The notes beneath the pieces are model-generated. The model did not search any database, was not told where the DNA came from, and saw only the letters and a list, made by a program, of their open reading frames with translations. DNA of 64,000 nt from Snuella sedimenti (GTDB lineage: Bacteria > Bacteroidota > Bacteroidia > Flavobacteriales > Flavobacteriaceae), in NCBI RefSeq assembly GCF_016428595.1, contig NZ_JAELVQ010000014.1:1-64000 (forward strand), given 5' to 3'. Both the position numbers and the translations under genes were made by a program. How positions within the stretch are numbered: position 1 is the stretch's first letter; every line of letters starts with the position of its first letter. Shown here one piece after another: positions 9,036 to 17,919 of the stretch.

Positions 9036-9071
9036 TGTATACAATTGTAAAATTGTAATTGTTTACATTTG
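9036..9071 (+). promoter_or_regulatory. Second operator copy and peptidase promoter
   Basis: TGTATACAATTG (9036-9047) repeats the core of the upstream palindrome. It overlaps a possible -33 TTG (9045-9047), 16 bases before the -7 box TACATTTG (9064-9071). A bound regulator would therefore block the promoter of the peptidase gene starting at 9090. Confidence 0.45.
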
Positions 9072-9089
9072 TGCAATAAAATATTTTTG

Positions 9090-10244
9090 ATGAAAGTAGA
9101 AGAAATCAAGTCGTTGTTCTTAACCCATAAAGAACACAGGTTAAAGCATAGATATATTACCAATAACCATATAGCGCCTTTGTTGAATGATTTAAAAGAA
9201 CACATAGTTATAGAAACTATTGGCACTTCTGTTTTAAAAGATGATATAGAAGCTTTAAAGATTGGATCTGGAGATAAAAAAATATTGATGTGGTCACAAA
9301 TGCACGGTAATGAATCGACTACAACAAAAGCATTATTCGATTTAATAAACACGCTAATAGATACGTCTCACTTAAGCTATATTCTAGAAGCATGCACGCT
9401 GTATATAATCCCTATTTTAAACCCTGATGGCGCCAAGGCTTATACGCGAGTTAATGCAAATAGTGTTGATTTAAACAGAGATGCGCAATTGCTATCACAA
9501 CCAGAGAGTTTGGTTTTAAAGCAAGCCTTTGAAGCTTTTAAGCCTCATTTCTGCTATAATTTACATGGACAACGGACTATCTTTAGCGCAGGAAAAACAA
9601 ATAAACCAGCTACTGTTTCGTTTTTAGCGCCTGCACAGGACAAAGAATGTACGGTTACAGCAAATAGAAAAGTTGCTATGGAAGTTATTAGTGTTATGAA
9701 TAGCACTTTGCAACAGGTAATACCAAATCAAGTAGGGGTCTACGATGACGCTTTTAACCTGAACTGTGTTGGTGATACATTTCAAAGTAAAAATGTACCA
9801 ACCATTTTGTTTGAAGCAGGACATTTCCATAATGACTATGGAAGGGAATATACAAGAGAATGTATTTACATTTCTTTATTGAGTTCTCTAGACTATATAG
9901 CGAGACATAATGTTAATGGAAGCGCTTATAAGCCTTATTTTGAGATTCCAGAAAATGAAAAGTGCTTTTTAGATATTGTTATTAGAAATGTAAATCTAGG
10001 AACGGATGTAGCAGGAAACATCGGTGATGTAGGTGTTTTGTTTCAAGAATGTTTGATAGATGGTAAAATTGAATTTATTCCAAAAATAGAATCTATTGGT
10101 AATTTGGACGGGCTTTTTGGTCATAAAGAGTTAAACGCAAATCGATTGCAAGTATTTGGAACAGATGGTAAGCCATTAAAAATTGAAGACGAAAACGTTT
10201 TCGTAATAATGAATAATGAAAAAATCTCATTATTATTGGAATAA
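9090..10244 (+). CDS. M14-family zinc carboxypeptidase-like protein
   Basis: Taken from the ATG at 9090, the product has 384 residues. The zinc-binding HxxE motif appears in MWSQMHGNEST (about residues 71-81), with PILNPDGA and VDLNRDAQ in the positions typical of M14 peptidases, NLHGQRTIF for the third metal ligand, and LFEAGHFHND for the catalytic Glu region. No signal peptide is seen, so it probably acts in the cytoplasm on peptides or a modified amino acid. An earlier in-frame TTG-type start at 9069 would add seven residues. Divergence from the XRE gene with palindromes between suggests that it is under that regulator. Confidence 0.85.
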   Translation: MKVEEIKSLFLTHKEHRLKHRYITNNHIAPLLNDLKEHIVIETIGTSVLKDDIEALKIGSGDKKILMWSQMHGNESTTTKALFDLINTLIDTSHLSYILEACTLYIIPILNPDGAKAYTRVNANSVDLNRDAQLLSQPESLVLKQAFEAFKPHFCYNLHGQRTIFSAGKTNKPATVSFLAPAQDKECTVTANRKVAMEVISVMNSTLQQVIPNQVGVYDDAFNLNCVGDTFQSKNVPTILFEAGHFHNDYGREYTRECIYISLLSSLDYIARHNVNGSAYKPYFEIPENEKCFLDIVIRNVNLGTDVAGNIGDVGVLFQECLIDGKIEFIPKIESIGNLDGLFGHKELNANRLQVFGTDGKPLKIEDENVFVIMNNEKISLLLE

Positions 10245-10282
10245 AGGTCATTATTTATCCGTAATTTTTAATAAAAATGTAT

Positions 10283-10290
10283 TATTTTTG
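10283..10290 (+). promoter_or_regulatory. Candidate -7 box (TATTTTTG) before the Lrp gene
   Basis: TATTTTTG fits TAnnTTTG, 24 bases before the ATG of the regulator. No clear -33 partner is seen. Confidence 0.35.
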
Positions 10291-10314
10291 GTTTTTATTT
10301 AAGAATAGTTAATT

Positions 10315-10794
10315 ATGGGGAAAATCAAATTAGACGAAATCGACCACCAAATTCTTGATATGTTAATCGACAATACAAGAATTCCTTTTACAGATATTGC
10401 AAAAAAATTATTGATCTCTGCCGGAACGGTTCACGTTAGGGTGAAAAAGATGGAAGAATCGGGTATTATTAGGGGATCGTCTCTAACTTTAGATTATAAA
10501 AAGTTGGGGTATTCGTTCATTGCCTACGTAGGCGTATTTTTAAATAATACATCTCAGACAAAATTTGTTTTAGAGCGTGTTAATGAAATACCTTTTGTTA
10601 CAGTAGCCCATATTACCACCGGTAAATTTAATATCTTTTGTAAGATTAGGGCTAAAAGCACAGAGCATGCTAAGGAAGTTATTTTTATGTTAGATGATAT
10701 TGAAGGTGTTTACAGAACAGAGACCATGATTTCTCTAGAGGAGAGTATAAATGATAAAAAACGATTGATGCACTCTATTTTTAATGAAATGTAA
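10315..10794 (+). CDS. Lrp/AsnC-family transcriptional regulator
   Basis: This 159-residue protein has an N-terminal winged HTH (about residues 5-60: LDEIDHQILDMLIDNTRIPFTDIA, broken here into its parts, and SAGTVHVRVKKMEESG). It is followed by a C-terminal ACT-like RAM ligand domain with HITTGKFNIFCKIRAKSTEHAKEVI. The architecture and length match feast/famine regulators that sense amino acids. Its target is unknown. Nearby genes include an M14 peptidase, proline dehydrogenase and alanine dehydrogenase, so an amino-acid role is plausible but not shown. Confidence 0.9.
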   Translation: MGKIKLDEIDHQILDMLIDNTRIPFTDIAKKLLISAGTVHVRVKKMEESGIIRGSSLTLDYKKLGYSFIAYVGVFLNNTSQTKFVLERVNEIPFVTVAHITTGKFNIFCKIRAKSTEHAKEVIFMLDDIEGVYRTETMISLEESINDKKRLMHSIFNEM

Positions 10795-10817
10795 TTTTTA
10801 AGAAGTGTTAATAACAT

Positions 10818-10863
10818 AAAAGTCCTCACCAGTACATTTTACATGTGTAACGGTGAGGACTTT
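10818..10863. terminator. Bidirectional terminator
   Basis: AAAAGTCCTCACC (10818-10830) pairs with GGTGAGGACTTT (10852-10863), a 12-bp stem flanked by A- and T-runs. It lies between the convergent Lrp gene and the 102-aa gene and can serve both. Confidence 0.85.
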
Positions 10864-10883
10864 AAATTTTGTATAAACCTAAA

Positions 10884-11192
10884 CTATTCTTCTTCGTCTT
10901 TTAAAATTTCAGATGAAATTGCAGGTGTATCGGTATCAACAACGACATTTCCCAAATCATTAACTTCTATATTGTCTTTGTCAAAATTGGTCATTGTATA
11001 ATGTAATTTACTGCTCACTTTTACTAAATAAACAGCCTCGTCGGTTCTTATTTCTACAGCTTCAATAGTTTGATTGTGGTGGTCATCGAACTTTATAATA
11101 TCATCATCCCCATAGCCATCAGGAAATTTTTCTGTTAGAAGCTTTAGTACTTCGGGTGTTAGCTTTTTGTAATCAACGATAATTCTCTTCAT
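10884..11192 (-). CDS. Small acidic protein of unknown function
   Basis: A 102-residue soluble protein: an N-terminal half with PEVLKLLTEKFPDGYGDDDII and a very acidic tail (SSEILKDEEE). There is no signal peptide or membrane segment. I do not recognise the family. It is clearly coding by frame integrity and by its terminator, and is transcribed towards the Lrp gene. The gap to aroB upstream is 92 bases, so it could be the last gene of an aroB transcription unit reading in the opposite order. Confidence 0.65.
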   Translation of the reverse strand: MKRIIVDYKKLTPEVLKLLTEKFPDGYGDDDIIKFDDHHNQTIEAVEIRTDEAVYLVKVSSKLHYTMTNFDKDNIEVNDLGNVVVDTDTPAISSEILKDEEE

Positions 11193-11284
11193 GGTTAAAA
11201 AAATTTTTGGTTGACATTAAACTAATTCTATTCTAGGAGAAATAGCAACTTCTATAAATTTACAAATTATTTTGAATTAAAAAG

Positions 11285-12352
11285 TTAACCGGCATAAAAT
11301 TCGAAGGCATCCAAAATAATTTTGTCTTCAACAAGGCAATCTATCTTAGGTTTTCCTATAGCTTCAAGTAATACAAAGTTTATGTTGCCGTGATAGTTCT
11401 TTTTATCGTACTTAAGCAAATCCATTATTTTGGGGTAATCGTCCTTGGTTATTTCGACATGTCCGTAGTGTCCTTTCAGGATGTTTTTAATCTCTAATGT
11501 AGTTTCCTTCGGAAAACCCGCTAGTTCTGTTGAGATGTAGCTGGCTAATACCATGCCAATTACGATAGCTTCACCATGTAGTAAGGTTGTCTTGTCGGGA
11601 TTGCTTAAAAAATAAGATTCAATTGCGTGACCAAGGGTATGACCGTAATTTAAGGTTTTTCTTAGGCCATTTTCAAAAGGGTCTGCATCTACAACGTGTT
11701 TTTTTATGAGTACCGATTCATAAATAAGTGTATCCAAATCGTCTAAAGTCAATTTCGATAAATCTTTAAACTTGTTCCAGTAGGATGCATTGCTAATAAG
11801 TCCGTGCTTTAACATTTCAGCAAGGCCAGAACGCATTTGGTTTTGTGGTAACGTATTCAAAAATTGAGTATCAATAAGTACAATATCTGGTGTGCTAATA
11901 ACGCCAATCTGGTTTTTTAGATGACCCAGATCAACGCCGGTTTTTCCTCCAACAGACGCGTCTACCATGGCAAGCAGGGAAGTAGGGACGTTAATATAGG
12001 CAATTCCTCTTTTAAATGTTGATGCAACAAACCCTCCTAAATCGGTAATAACACCTCCTCCAATATTTATAAGCAAGCTCTTTCTGTCTGCATCAAGCTC
12101 AGAAAGCGTATTCCAAACTCCTACACATGTGTCTATGGTTTTGTGTATTTCTCCAGCCTCTATTTCAATAATCTCTATAGCTGTATCGGTTTCTAATTTG
12201 GATAAAAAATATGGCAAGCAATTTTCATGCGTGTTCTCATCAACTAAAATGAAAATTTTAGAAAAGTTCTTCTTTTTAAGATGCTGGTTTATAGAAGGAA
12301 AACAGGTATCATTAAAATGAATTATCCCGTTGTTTGCTGTAATAGAATCCAT
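11285..12352 (-). CDS. aroB: 3-dehydroquinate synthase
   Basis: The 355-residue enzyme converts DAHP to 3-dehydroquinate, the second step of the shikimate pathway. Its NAD/metal-binding signatures are all visible: INIGGGVITDLGGFVAS (about residues 93-109), NVPTSLLAMVDASVGGKTG, and the metal-binding segments NYGHTLGHAIES and LLHGEAIVIGM. Length is normal. It is divergent from the proline dehydrogenase gene over a 97-base gap. No other aromatic pathway gene is adjacent. Confidence 0.95.
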   Translation of the reverse strand: MDSITANNGIIHFNDTCFPSINQHLKKKNFSKIFILVDENTHENCLPYFLSKLETDTAIEIIEIEAGEIHKTIDTCVGVWNTLSELDADRKSLLINIGGGVITDLGGFVASTFKRGIAYINVPTSLLAMVDASVGGKTGVDLGHLKNQIGVISTPDIVLIDTQFLNTLPQNQMRSGLAEMLKHGLISNASYWNKFKDLSKLTLDDLDTLIYESVLIKKHVVDADPFENGLRKTLNYGHTLGHAIESYFLSNPDKTTLLHGEAIVIGMVLASYISTELAGFPKETTLEIKNILKGHYGHVEITKDDYPKIMDLLKYDKKNYHGNINFVLLEAIGKPKIDCLVEDKIILDAFEFYAG

Positions 12353-12422
12353 AAAATAATTGCTTTTTTTTAGAGGCTGTGAAATTAAGGAGATTTTATA
12401 TAAAATGGTAACTTAGGATAAT

Positions 12423-12430
12423 TATATTTG
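12423..12430 (+). promoter_or_regulatory. Candidate -7 box (TATATTTG) before proline dehydrogenase
   Basis: TATATTTG is an exact TAnnTTTG match, 19 bases before the ATG at 12450. The -33 element is not evident. Confidence 0.4.
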
Positions 12431-12449
12431 CGAAAATTTTTCATTGATA

Positions 12450-13625
12450 ATGCATACAGATCGAATATTTGATAATACAGAAATTGCGTTCTCCTTAAAA
12501 AGTGATTCTGAGTTAGAACGTGCATATTATTTATTTAAAATGATTTCAATAGAGCCTTTGGTGCGTATTGGTACTAAAGCTACTAATTTGGCCATTAAGG
12601 CCAAACTGCCTGTTGACGGACTGATACGTTCTACGGTTTTTGATCATTTTTGTGGTGGTGTGAGCGAAGAAGACTGTTTGCCCGTGATTGATAAAATGTA
12701 CGAAAAAGGTGTTAGCTCGGTTTTGGATTATTCGGTAGAAGGGAAGGAAGTGGAGAACGAGTTTGATGCAGCCCTAGATATAACGCTTAAAATCATTGAT
12801 TTTTCGAAATCCATTGATGCCATGCCTATTGCCGTGTTTAAACCAACAGGGTTTGGGAGATTTTATTTATATGAAAAACTAGGTAAAGGAGATGCGTTTA
12901 CGGCGGCAGAGCAAGCCGAATGGGACAAGGTTGTGAGTCGCTTTGATGTAGTGTGTAAAAAAGCAAAAGAAAACAATATAGCTGTATTAATTGATGCTGA
13001 GGAAAGTTGGATGCAAGATGCAGCCGATGCTTTGGTTACAGCCATGATGAAAAAATACAATACTGAGAAACCGGTTGTTTTTAATACCTTACAGATGTAT
13101 AGGCATGATAGGTTGGCATTCTTAAAACAACAACATGCTGAAGCCAAAAAAGAAGGTTATTACTTGGGGTATAAGTTAGTTCGTGGTGCTTATATGGAAA
13201 AGGAAAACGAACGAGCAAAAGAAAAAGGCTATGTATCTCCAATATGTGTTAGCAAAGAGGCTACCGATGTTAATTTTAACAATGCAGTAAAGTATATGCT
13301 TGACAATATTAAGGAGATGTCGCTATTTGCGGGAACTCATAATGAGGAAAGCTCGTATTTGATAATGGATATCATGCAAGAGAAGGGGCTCGAACCGAAT
13401 GATGATCGTATTTGGTTTGGTCAGTTATACGGGATGAGCGATCATATAAGTTTTAATTTAGCCGAGAAAGGTTATAATGTTGCAAAATACATTCCCTTTG
13501 GCCCTGTAAAAGATGTTATGCCGTACTTAATAAGGAGGGCAGAAGAAAACACTTCGGTGGCTGGGCAAACAGGGCGGGAACTAATGTTGCTATCTAAAGA
13601 AAGAAAACGAAGGAAAAAAAGATAA
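12450..13625 (+). CDS. Proline dehydrogenase
   Basis: The product (391 aa from the ATG at 12450) is a single-domain FAD-dependent proline dehydrogenase that oxidises proline to pyrroline-5-carboxylate. Family signatures are VRGAYMEKENERAKEKG (about residues 247-263), which holds the substrate-binding region, and the C-terminal PFGPVKDVMPYLIRRAEENTS, whose Arg-Arg pair binds the proline carboxylate. The P5C dehydrogenase half of PutA is absent, as is usual in this phylum. The protein ends in a strongly basic KERKRRKKR tail. It is convergent with the next gene. Confidence 0.92.
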   Translation: MHTDRIFDNTEIAFSLKSDSELERAYYLFKMISIEPLVRIGTKATNLAIKAKLPVDGLIRSTVFDHFCGGVSEEDCLPVIDKMYEKGVSSVLDYSVEGKEVENEFDAALDITLKIIDFSKSIDAMPIAVFKPTGFGRFYLYEKLGKGDAFTAAEQAEWDKVVSRFDVVCKKAKENNIAVLIDAEESWMQDAADALVTAMMKKYNTEKPVVFNTLQMYRHDRLAFLKQQHAEAKKEGYYLGYKLVRGAYMEKENERAKEKGYVSPICVSKEATDVNFNNAVKYMLDNIKEMSLFAGTHNEESSYLIMDIMQEKGLEPNDDRIWFGQLYGMSDHISFNLAEKGYNVAKYIPFGPVKDVMPYLIRRAEENTSVAGQTGRELMLLSKERKRRKKR

Positions 13626-13640
13626 CTTTCCGTATGGTTG

Positions 13641-14012
13641 TTACTTTTTAGAGTAGCTTATTACAGTAGCAATGCTGTCGCAATTTTCGACTGTTAAAGC
13701 GATATCATTTTCATTATAAAGTCCCTGTACAATATATGTTGCACAGGGTTTTTTATGCGTTTCACTTTTTGAAAAATCAATATCGCCGCGCTTTAATATG
13801 TAGCGAATGGCAGAAGAATCTATTGTCTTACTGGCAATGGCGTCTTGAATATCGCTGTTAAATAGAATCTTTTTTGAGTTGATGTTTTTTATAACCCTTG
13901 CTTCGGGGCCATAACTACATGAAGTCTTTTTTCCGTTTAAAAAAAACGCTAAAATTATAAGTCCAAGGGAAAAGCCTCCCAAATAATACCCGATGCGTTG
14001 TAATAATGTCAT
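13641..14012 (-). CDS. Small membrane-anchored protein (possible DUF4258)
   Basis: This 123-residue protein has one N-terminal membrane segment (about residues 7-25), then a small domain with two cysteines (SCSYG, PCATY). The middle part, DIQDAIASKTIDSSAIRYILKRGDIDFSKS, is reminiscent of DUF4258-type domains, which I state with low certainty. It is downstream of alanine dehydrogenase in the same direction with a 51-base gap, so the two may be cotranscribed. Function is unknown. Confidence 0.6.
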   Translation of the reverse strand: MTLLQRIGYYLGGFSLGLIILAFFLNGKKTSCSYGPEARVIKNINSKKILFNSDIQDAIASKTIDSSAIRYILKRGDIDFSKSETHKKPCATYIVQGLYNENDIALTVENCDSIATVISYSKK

Positions 14013-14063
14013 TTTATAACTAATTCTACAATCGGTAGTGAGCGCTAGTGTTTTCTAAAGTTT

Positions 14064-15263
14064 TTAAAATACGAGCAAGTTAATATCGCTGTAATTTAAA
14101 TCGAACCATTCACCAACCGATTTACTCGTTAAAATACCGTGGTAAAAGTACAACCCATTTTTTAAACCTCTGTCAAATCTCAGGGAATTTTCTATGCCGC
14201 CCTCTTCTGCAATTTTCAGCAAGTAAGGTGTAAAAATGTTACTAATTGATATTGAGGCCGTACGGGAATACCTGGCAAGGATATTAGGGACGCAATAATG
14301 TATAACATCGTGCTTGATAAACGTAGGGCTTTTGTGGGTTGTTACCTCGCTGGTTTCAAAGCAGCCTCCCATGTCTATACTCACGTCAATAATGATGGCT
14401 CTTTTTTTCATATTCCGCACCATAGCTTCAGAAACGATAATTGGCGACCTGTTTTTGCCTCGCACCGCACCAATAACCACATCACAACGCTTTAGCGCTT
14501 TTGTTAGGTTTTTAGGTTGTATGGTAGAGGTAAAAAGTGGACGTCCCAAATTTGTTTGAATACGCCGCAGTTTGGTGATCGAATTATCAAATATCTTCAC
14601 ATTGGCACCTAAGCCCAGAGAACTTCTGGCAGCAAATTCACCAACAGTCCCAGCACCTATTATAACAACTTCTGCCGGAGGAACACCACTAATGTTTCCA
14701 AACATCAATCCATTACCTTCATTGTTTCCCGATAGCAGTTCTGCAGCGATTAAAACAGAGGCCGTTCCTGCAATTTCACTTAAAGAGCGTACGGCAGGGT
14801 AGGTGCCATCGGCATCGCGGATAAACTCAAAGGCCAATGCCGTAATGCGCTTAGCTGCCAAAACCTCAAAATATTTTTTTGTTTGCGTTTTTAATTGGAG
14901 TGCGGATATGAGTATGGCTTGCGGATTGATAAGCTTTATCTGATCTAAGCTTGGAGGTTCCACCTTAAGGATCATGGGACAAGCAAATACCTTGGCCGTG
15001 TCCTTAGTTATTTCTGCACCAGCTTCGCTATAATCCTTATCGCTAAAACTCGCCCCTAGTCCCGCTCCAGACTCTAGCAATACCCTATGACCATTACTAA
15101 CAAGCGCAAATACAGCATCAGGCGTTAAACAAACGCGCTTTTCTTGAAAGGCCGTTTCCTTTGGAATACCTATAAAAAGTTCGCCTTTACGTTTAAATAT
15201 TTCAAGGGTTTCTTCCTGAGGTATTAATTGCTGCTTGGTGAAGGGGGAAATAGCTTTAGACAT
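14064..15263 (-). CDS. ald: Alanine dehydrogenase
   Basis: The 399-residue protein belongs to the alanine dehydrogenase / transhydrogenase alpha family and reversibly deaminates alanine to pyruvate with NAD. Visible are the substrate-domain segment GIPKETAFQEKRVCLTPDAV (about residues 33-52), the Rossmann motif VVIIGAGTVGEFAARSSLGLGA, and the DVSIDMGGCFETS loop near residue 298. It is longer than bacterial Ald of ~370 because of a ~30-residue N-terminal extension. A transhydrogenase subunit is less likely, since no partner gene is present. Confidence 0.88.
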   Translation of the reverse strand: MSKAISPFTKQQLIPQEETLEIFKRKGELFIGIPKETAFQEKRVCLTPDAVFALVSNGHRVLLESGAGLGASFSDKDYSEAGAEITKDTAKVFACPMILKVEPPSLDQIKLINPQAILISALQLKTQTKKYFEVLAAKRITALAFEFIRDADGTYPAVRSLSEIAGTASVLIAAELLSGNNEGNGLMFGNISGVPPAEVVIIGAGTVGEFAARSSLGLGANVKIFDNSITKLRRIQTNLGRPLFTSTIQPKNLTKALKRCDVVIGAVRGKNRSPIIVSEAMVRNMKKRAIIIDVSIDMGGCFETSEVTTHKSPTFIKHDVIHYCVPNILARYSRTASISISNIFTPYLLKIAEEGGIENSLRFDRGLKNGLYFYHGILTSKSVGEWFDLNYSDINLLVF

Positions 15264-15449
15264 GTTTCTATTAGTTTTAAAAAATCAAATTACAAATAAT
15301 TTTCCTATTGCTAATATATTTCTAAATATTCATTATAGTTTTTTGAAGTTATTTTTATTTGAAATAAATAAGCGCTTAATTGTTATCTAAAAAGTTTGAA
15401 GGAGGGGTGGTTTTCTACTAAAGGGCTTAGATAAATTAATTAATTATTT

Positions 15450-15457
15450 TAAGTTTG
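15450..15457 (+). promoter_or_regulatory. Candidate -7 box (TAAGTTTG) before the outer-membrane gene
   Basis: TAAGTTTG fits TAnnTTTG, 17 bases before the ATG at 15475; the -33 element is unclear. Confidence 0.35.
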
Positions 15458-15474
15458 TAGAGATATAACAATTT

Positions 15475-17904
15475 ATGGCCTCAAAACTAACAATTTTACT
15501 CTTGTTTTTATGTTCCACCCTATCGAGTATCGCGCAAGACTTTGTGATATCTGGTCGCGTTTTGGATCAAGATAATAAGGGTGTTGCCTATGCTAACGTT
15601 GTATTGCTGAATGCAAAGGATTCATTGGCTATTGGAGGTACGACCACCGATGATAATGGAGACTTTAAGTTGGAAGGGCTAACGTCCAATAAATATATTT
15701 TAAAGGTCACCTTTTTAGGTTTTGAATCTTATGAAACCGCTATCGATCTAAATGAAAACACAAGTGTTGGTACTGTTATTTTAAAGGAAGCAAACCAGGC
15801 ATTAGAAGGCGTTACGGTAGTTGCAAAACGTCCAACTGTAAAACGCATGGTTGACCGCTTGGTGTTTAATGTTGAGAATTCGACTTTGTCCAACTCCAAT
15901 GTATTGGATGTTTTAAAGCATACACCGGGCGTTTTGGTACACGACGGCAAAATAACCGTGAAAAATACCTTGCCAACCGTTTATATAAACGACAGAAAGG
16001 TGCACTTATCTATCGAAGAAGTACAGCAGCTTTTAGAGGGTACCTCGGCTACCAATGTAAAATCTGTGGAGGTTATTACCAATCCACCAGCCAAATACGA
16101 AGCAGAAGGCGGCGCTGTGCTTAATATAGTTACGAGCAAAAATATTGTTGCAGGCTATAATGGTAGCGTTTTTGGAAATTACAAGCAAGGGCAGGAGTAC
16201 CCCAAGTACAGTTTTGGTACGAGCCATTTTTTTAAGAGTAAAAAAGTAAATACTTATTTGAACTATAATATTAGCCCTCGAAAAGAATTTAGAAAGGATG
16301 ATGAATTCATTAATTTTATAAATAACAACCAAATTATATCATGTTGGATTTCATCATACAATAGGGAGCAAAAAAAAAATAATCAAAATATAAACACTAA
16401 CATAGATTATAAGCTAAATAAAAATAACAATTTGGGGGTTTCTGCTAGCATGCTAATTTCACCAAGAAAATATACTCATACTGAAGTCAATTCAGATACT
16501 AAAGTTTATAATACAAATAATGTACTAGATTCAACTTTTAAAACAAACAATAAGAGAGTTAGTGAATTAACTAATTTAGCTTTCACACTAGATTATGTTC
16601 ATAAATTTAAAGAAAAAAGAGGTAAGGAGTTATCTATAAATATACACCATACTAATTATGATTTTTCAAATTTTCAAAATGTTCACACTCAATATTTCTT
16701 ACAAAGAGATGAATTATTTAGAGTCAATAAATTTCAAACCTATGCTAGTCAAAAAATAAAATTATTTACTAGTCAAATTGATTACGAATTGCCTTGTGAT
16801 AATTTATCAAAGATTGAGGCAGGATTGAAGGTGTCAAGTATTAAATCTGAAAGTATTTTGAAACAATATCGTTTTGAAAATGATGATAAATTTGAAGATT
16901 TACAGAACTCTGATCTATTTTTATATAATGAAGTTAATTATGCTGGTTATATAGGTTTTTATAGAAATTGGGGTAAATGGAGTTTGAAATCAGGAATAAG
17001 AGTAGAGCATACCTCTGTTACTGGTAATTCTATGTTGGCCGGCATAATCAATGAAGAAGAGTATATTAAGTTTTTCCCGTCTTTTTATTTATTAAAGCAA
17101 ATAAATGATAAGAACTCATTCTATATTAAATACAATAAACGAATTTATAGGCCTCGCTATAGTGAATTAAATCCTTTCAAATATTTTTTAAACGATAATG
17201 TATATGTTACTGGTGATCCAAATTTAATTCCCGAAATAGATGACGTATACACTTTAGGCTATACTATAAATAAAGAGTATACTTTTGAGTTATATTACCG
17301 TTACGAGAAAGATCCTACGCAAGAAATATCTTTTCAAGATAACAGTAACAATATTATAAAGAACACTTACACTAATTTAAAGAATAATGTAACTTACGGT
17401 TTAGATTTCACAACGTATTCTCAAATGTTGCCTAATTGGAATATTTATGTATTATCGTCTTTATATTATTATAAACAGTATTTTTTTGCTCTGGAGAGTA
17501 ACAATGAATTAATAGCAAATGACAAATGGTCTGTATATTCTCAACTAATTAATTATTTCACGTTTTTAAAAGATAAAAGCTTTAATGCAGAAGTATCACT
17601 TTTGTATTGGTCTCCATTTGTTGATGGCCCTTCAGATATTAGTAGTCAATTTGCAATTGATGTTAATTTAAAGAAAGCATTTTGGAATAATAGAGCTTAT
17701 TTAAGTATTGGTGTATTGGATTTATTTAATACAAAAAATTATACTGAGACAATTAAATACTTAAACCAAGATAAAATATTTAAACCAAGATTGGAAAGCA
17801 GACTTTTAACAATTGGCTTTAGCTGTAAATTCGGGAACTATAAATTACGTAATAATAAAAAGGAATTTCTTTTAAACGAAAGAGAAAGATTAGGGAGTAA
17901 TTAA
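15475..17904 (+). CDS. TonB-receptor-like outer membrane beta-barrel protein
   Basis: The 809-residue product has a signal peptide (residues 1-21, ending SSIAQ), a carboxypeptidase-regulatory-like beta domain (about 24-105, with GRVLDQDNKGVAYANVVLL), a plug-like region (about 115-220, with TPGVLVHDGKITVKNTLPTVYIND), and a long aromatic-rich barrel to the C terminus. This is the layout of the outer-membrane beta-barrel family related to SusC/TonB-dependent receptors; the ligand is unknown. Base composition changes inside the gene: up to about 16.25 kb it is like its neighbours, and after that it is much richer in A and T with Asn/Lys/Tyr-heavy codons. That suggests a recombined or fast-evolving barrel. 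Confidence 0.8.
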   Translation: MASKLTILLLFLCSTLSSIAQDFVISGRVLDQDNKGVAYANVVLLNAKDSLAIGGTTTDDNGDFKLEGLTSNKYILKVTFLGFESYETAIDLNENTSVGTVILKEANQALEGVTVVAKRPTVKRMVDRLVFNVENSTLSNSNVLDVLKHTPGVLVHDGKITVKNTLPTVYINDRKVHLSIEEVQQLLEGTSATNVKSVEVITNPPAKYEAEGGAVLNIVTSKNIVAGYNGSVFGNYKQGQEYPKYSFGTSHFFKSKKVNTYLNYNISPRKEFRKDDEFINFINNNQIISCWISSYNREQKKNNQNINTNIDYKLNKNNNLGVSASMLISPRKYTHTEVNSDTKVYNTNNVLDSTFKTNNKRVSELTNLAFTLDYVHKFKEKRGKELSINIHHTNYDFSNFQNVHTQYFLQRDELFRVNKFQTYASQKIKLFTSQIDYELPCDNLSKIEAGLKVSSIKSESILKQYRFENDDKFEDLQNSDLFLYNEVNYAGYIGFYRNWGKWSLKSGIRVEHTSVTGNSMLAGIINEEEYIKFFPSFYLLKQINDKNSFYIKYNKRIYRPRYSELNPFKYFLNDNVYVTGDPNLIPEIDDVYTLGYTINKEYTFELYYRYEKDPTQEISFQDNSNNIIKNTYTNLKNNVTYGLDFTTYSQMLPNWNIYVLSSLYYYKQYFFALESNNELIANDKWSVYSQLINYFTFLKDKSFNAEVSLLYWSPFVDGPSDISSQFAIDVNLKKAFWNNRAYLSIGVLDLFNTKNYTETIKYLNQDKIFKPRLESRLLTIGFSCKFGNYKLRNNKKEFLLNERERLGSN

Positions 17905-17919
17905 CTTTAAAAATAAAGT

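Noticed and set aside
9001-9071. CRISPR-like repeat array near the XRE gene
   Set aside because: Only two to three degenerate dyads of 12-16 bases, with no uniform repeats or spacers; operators explain them better.
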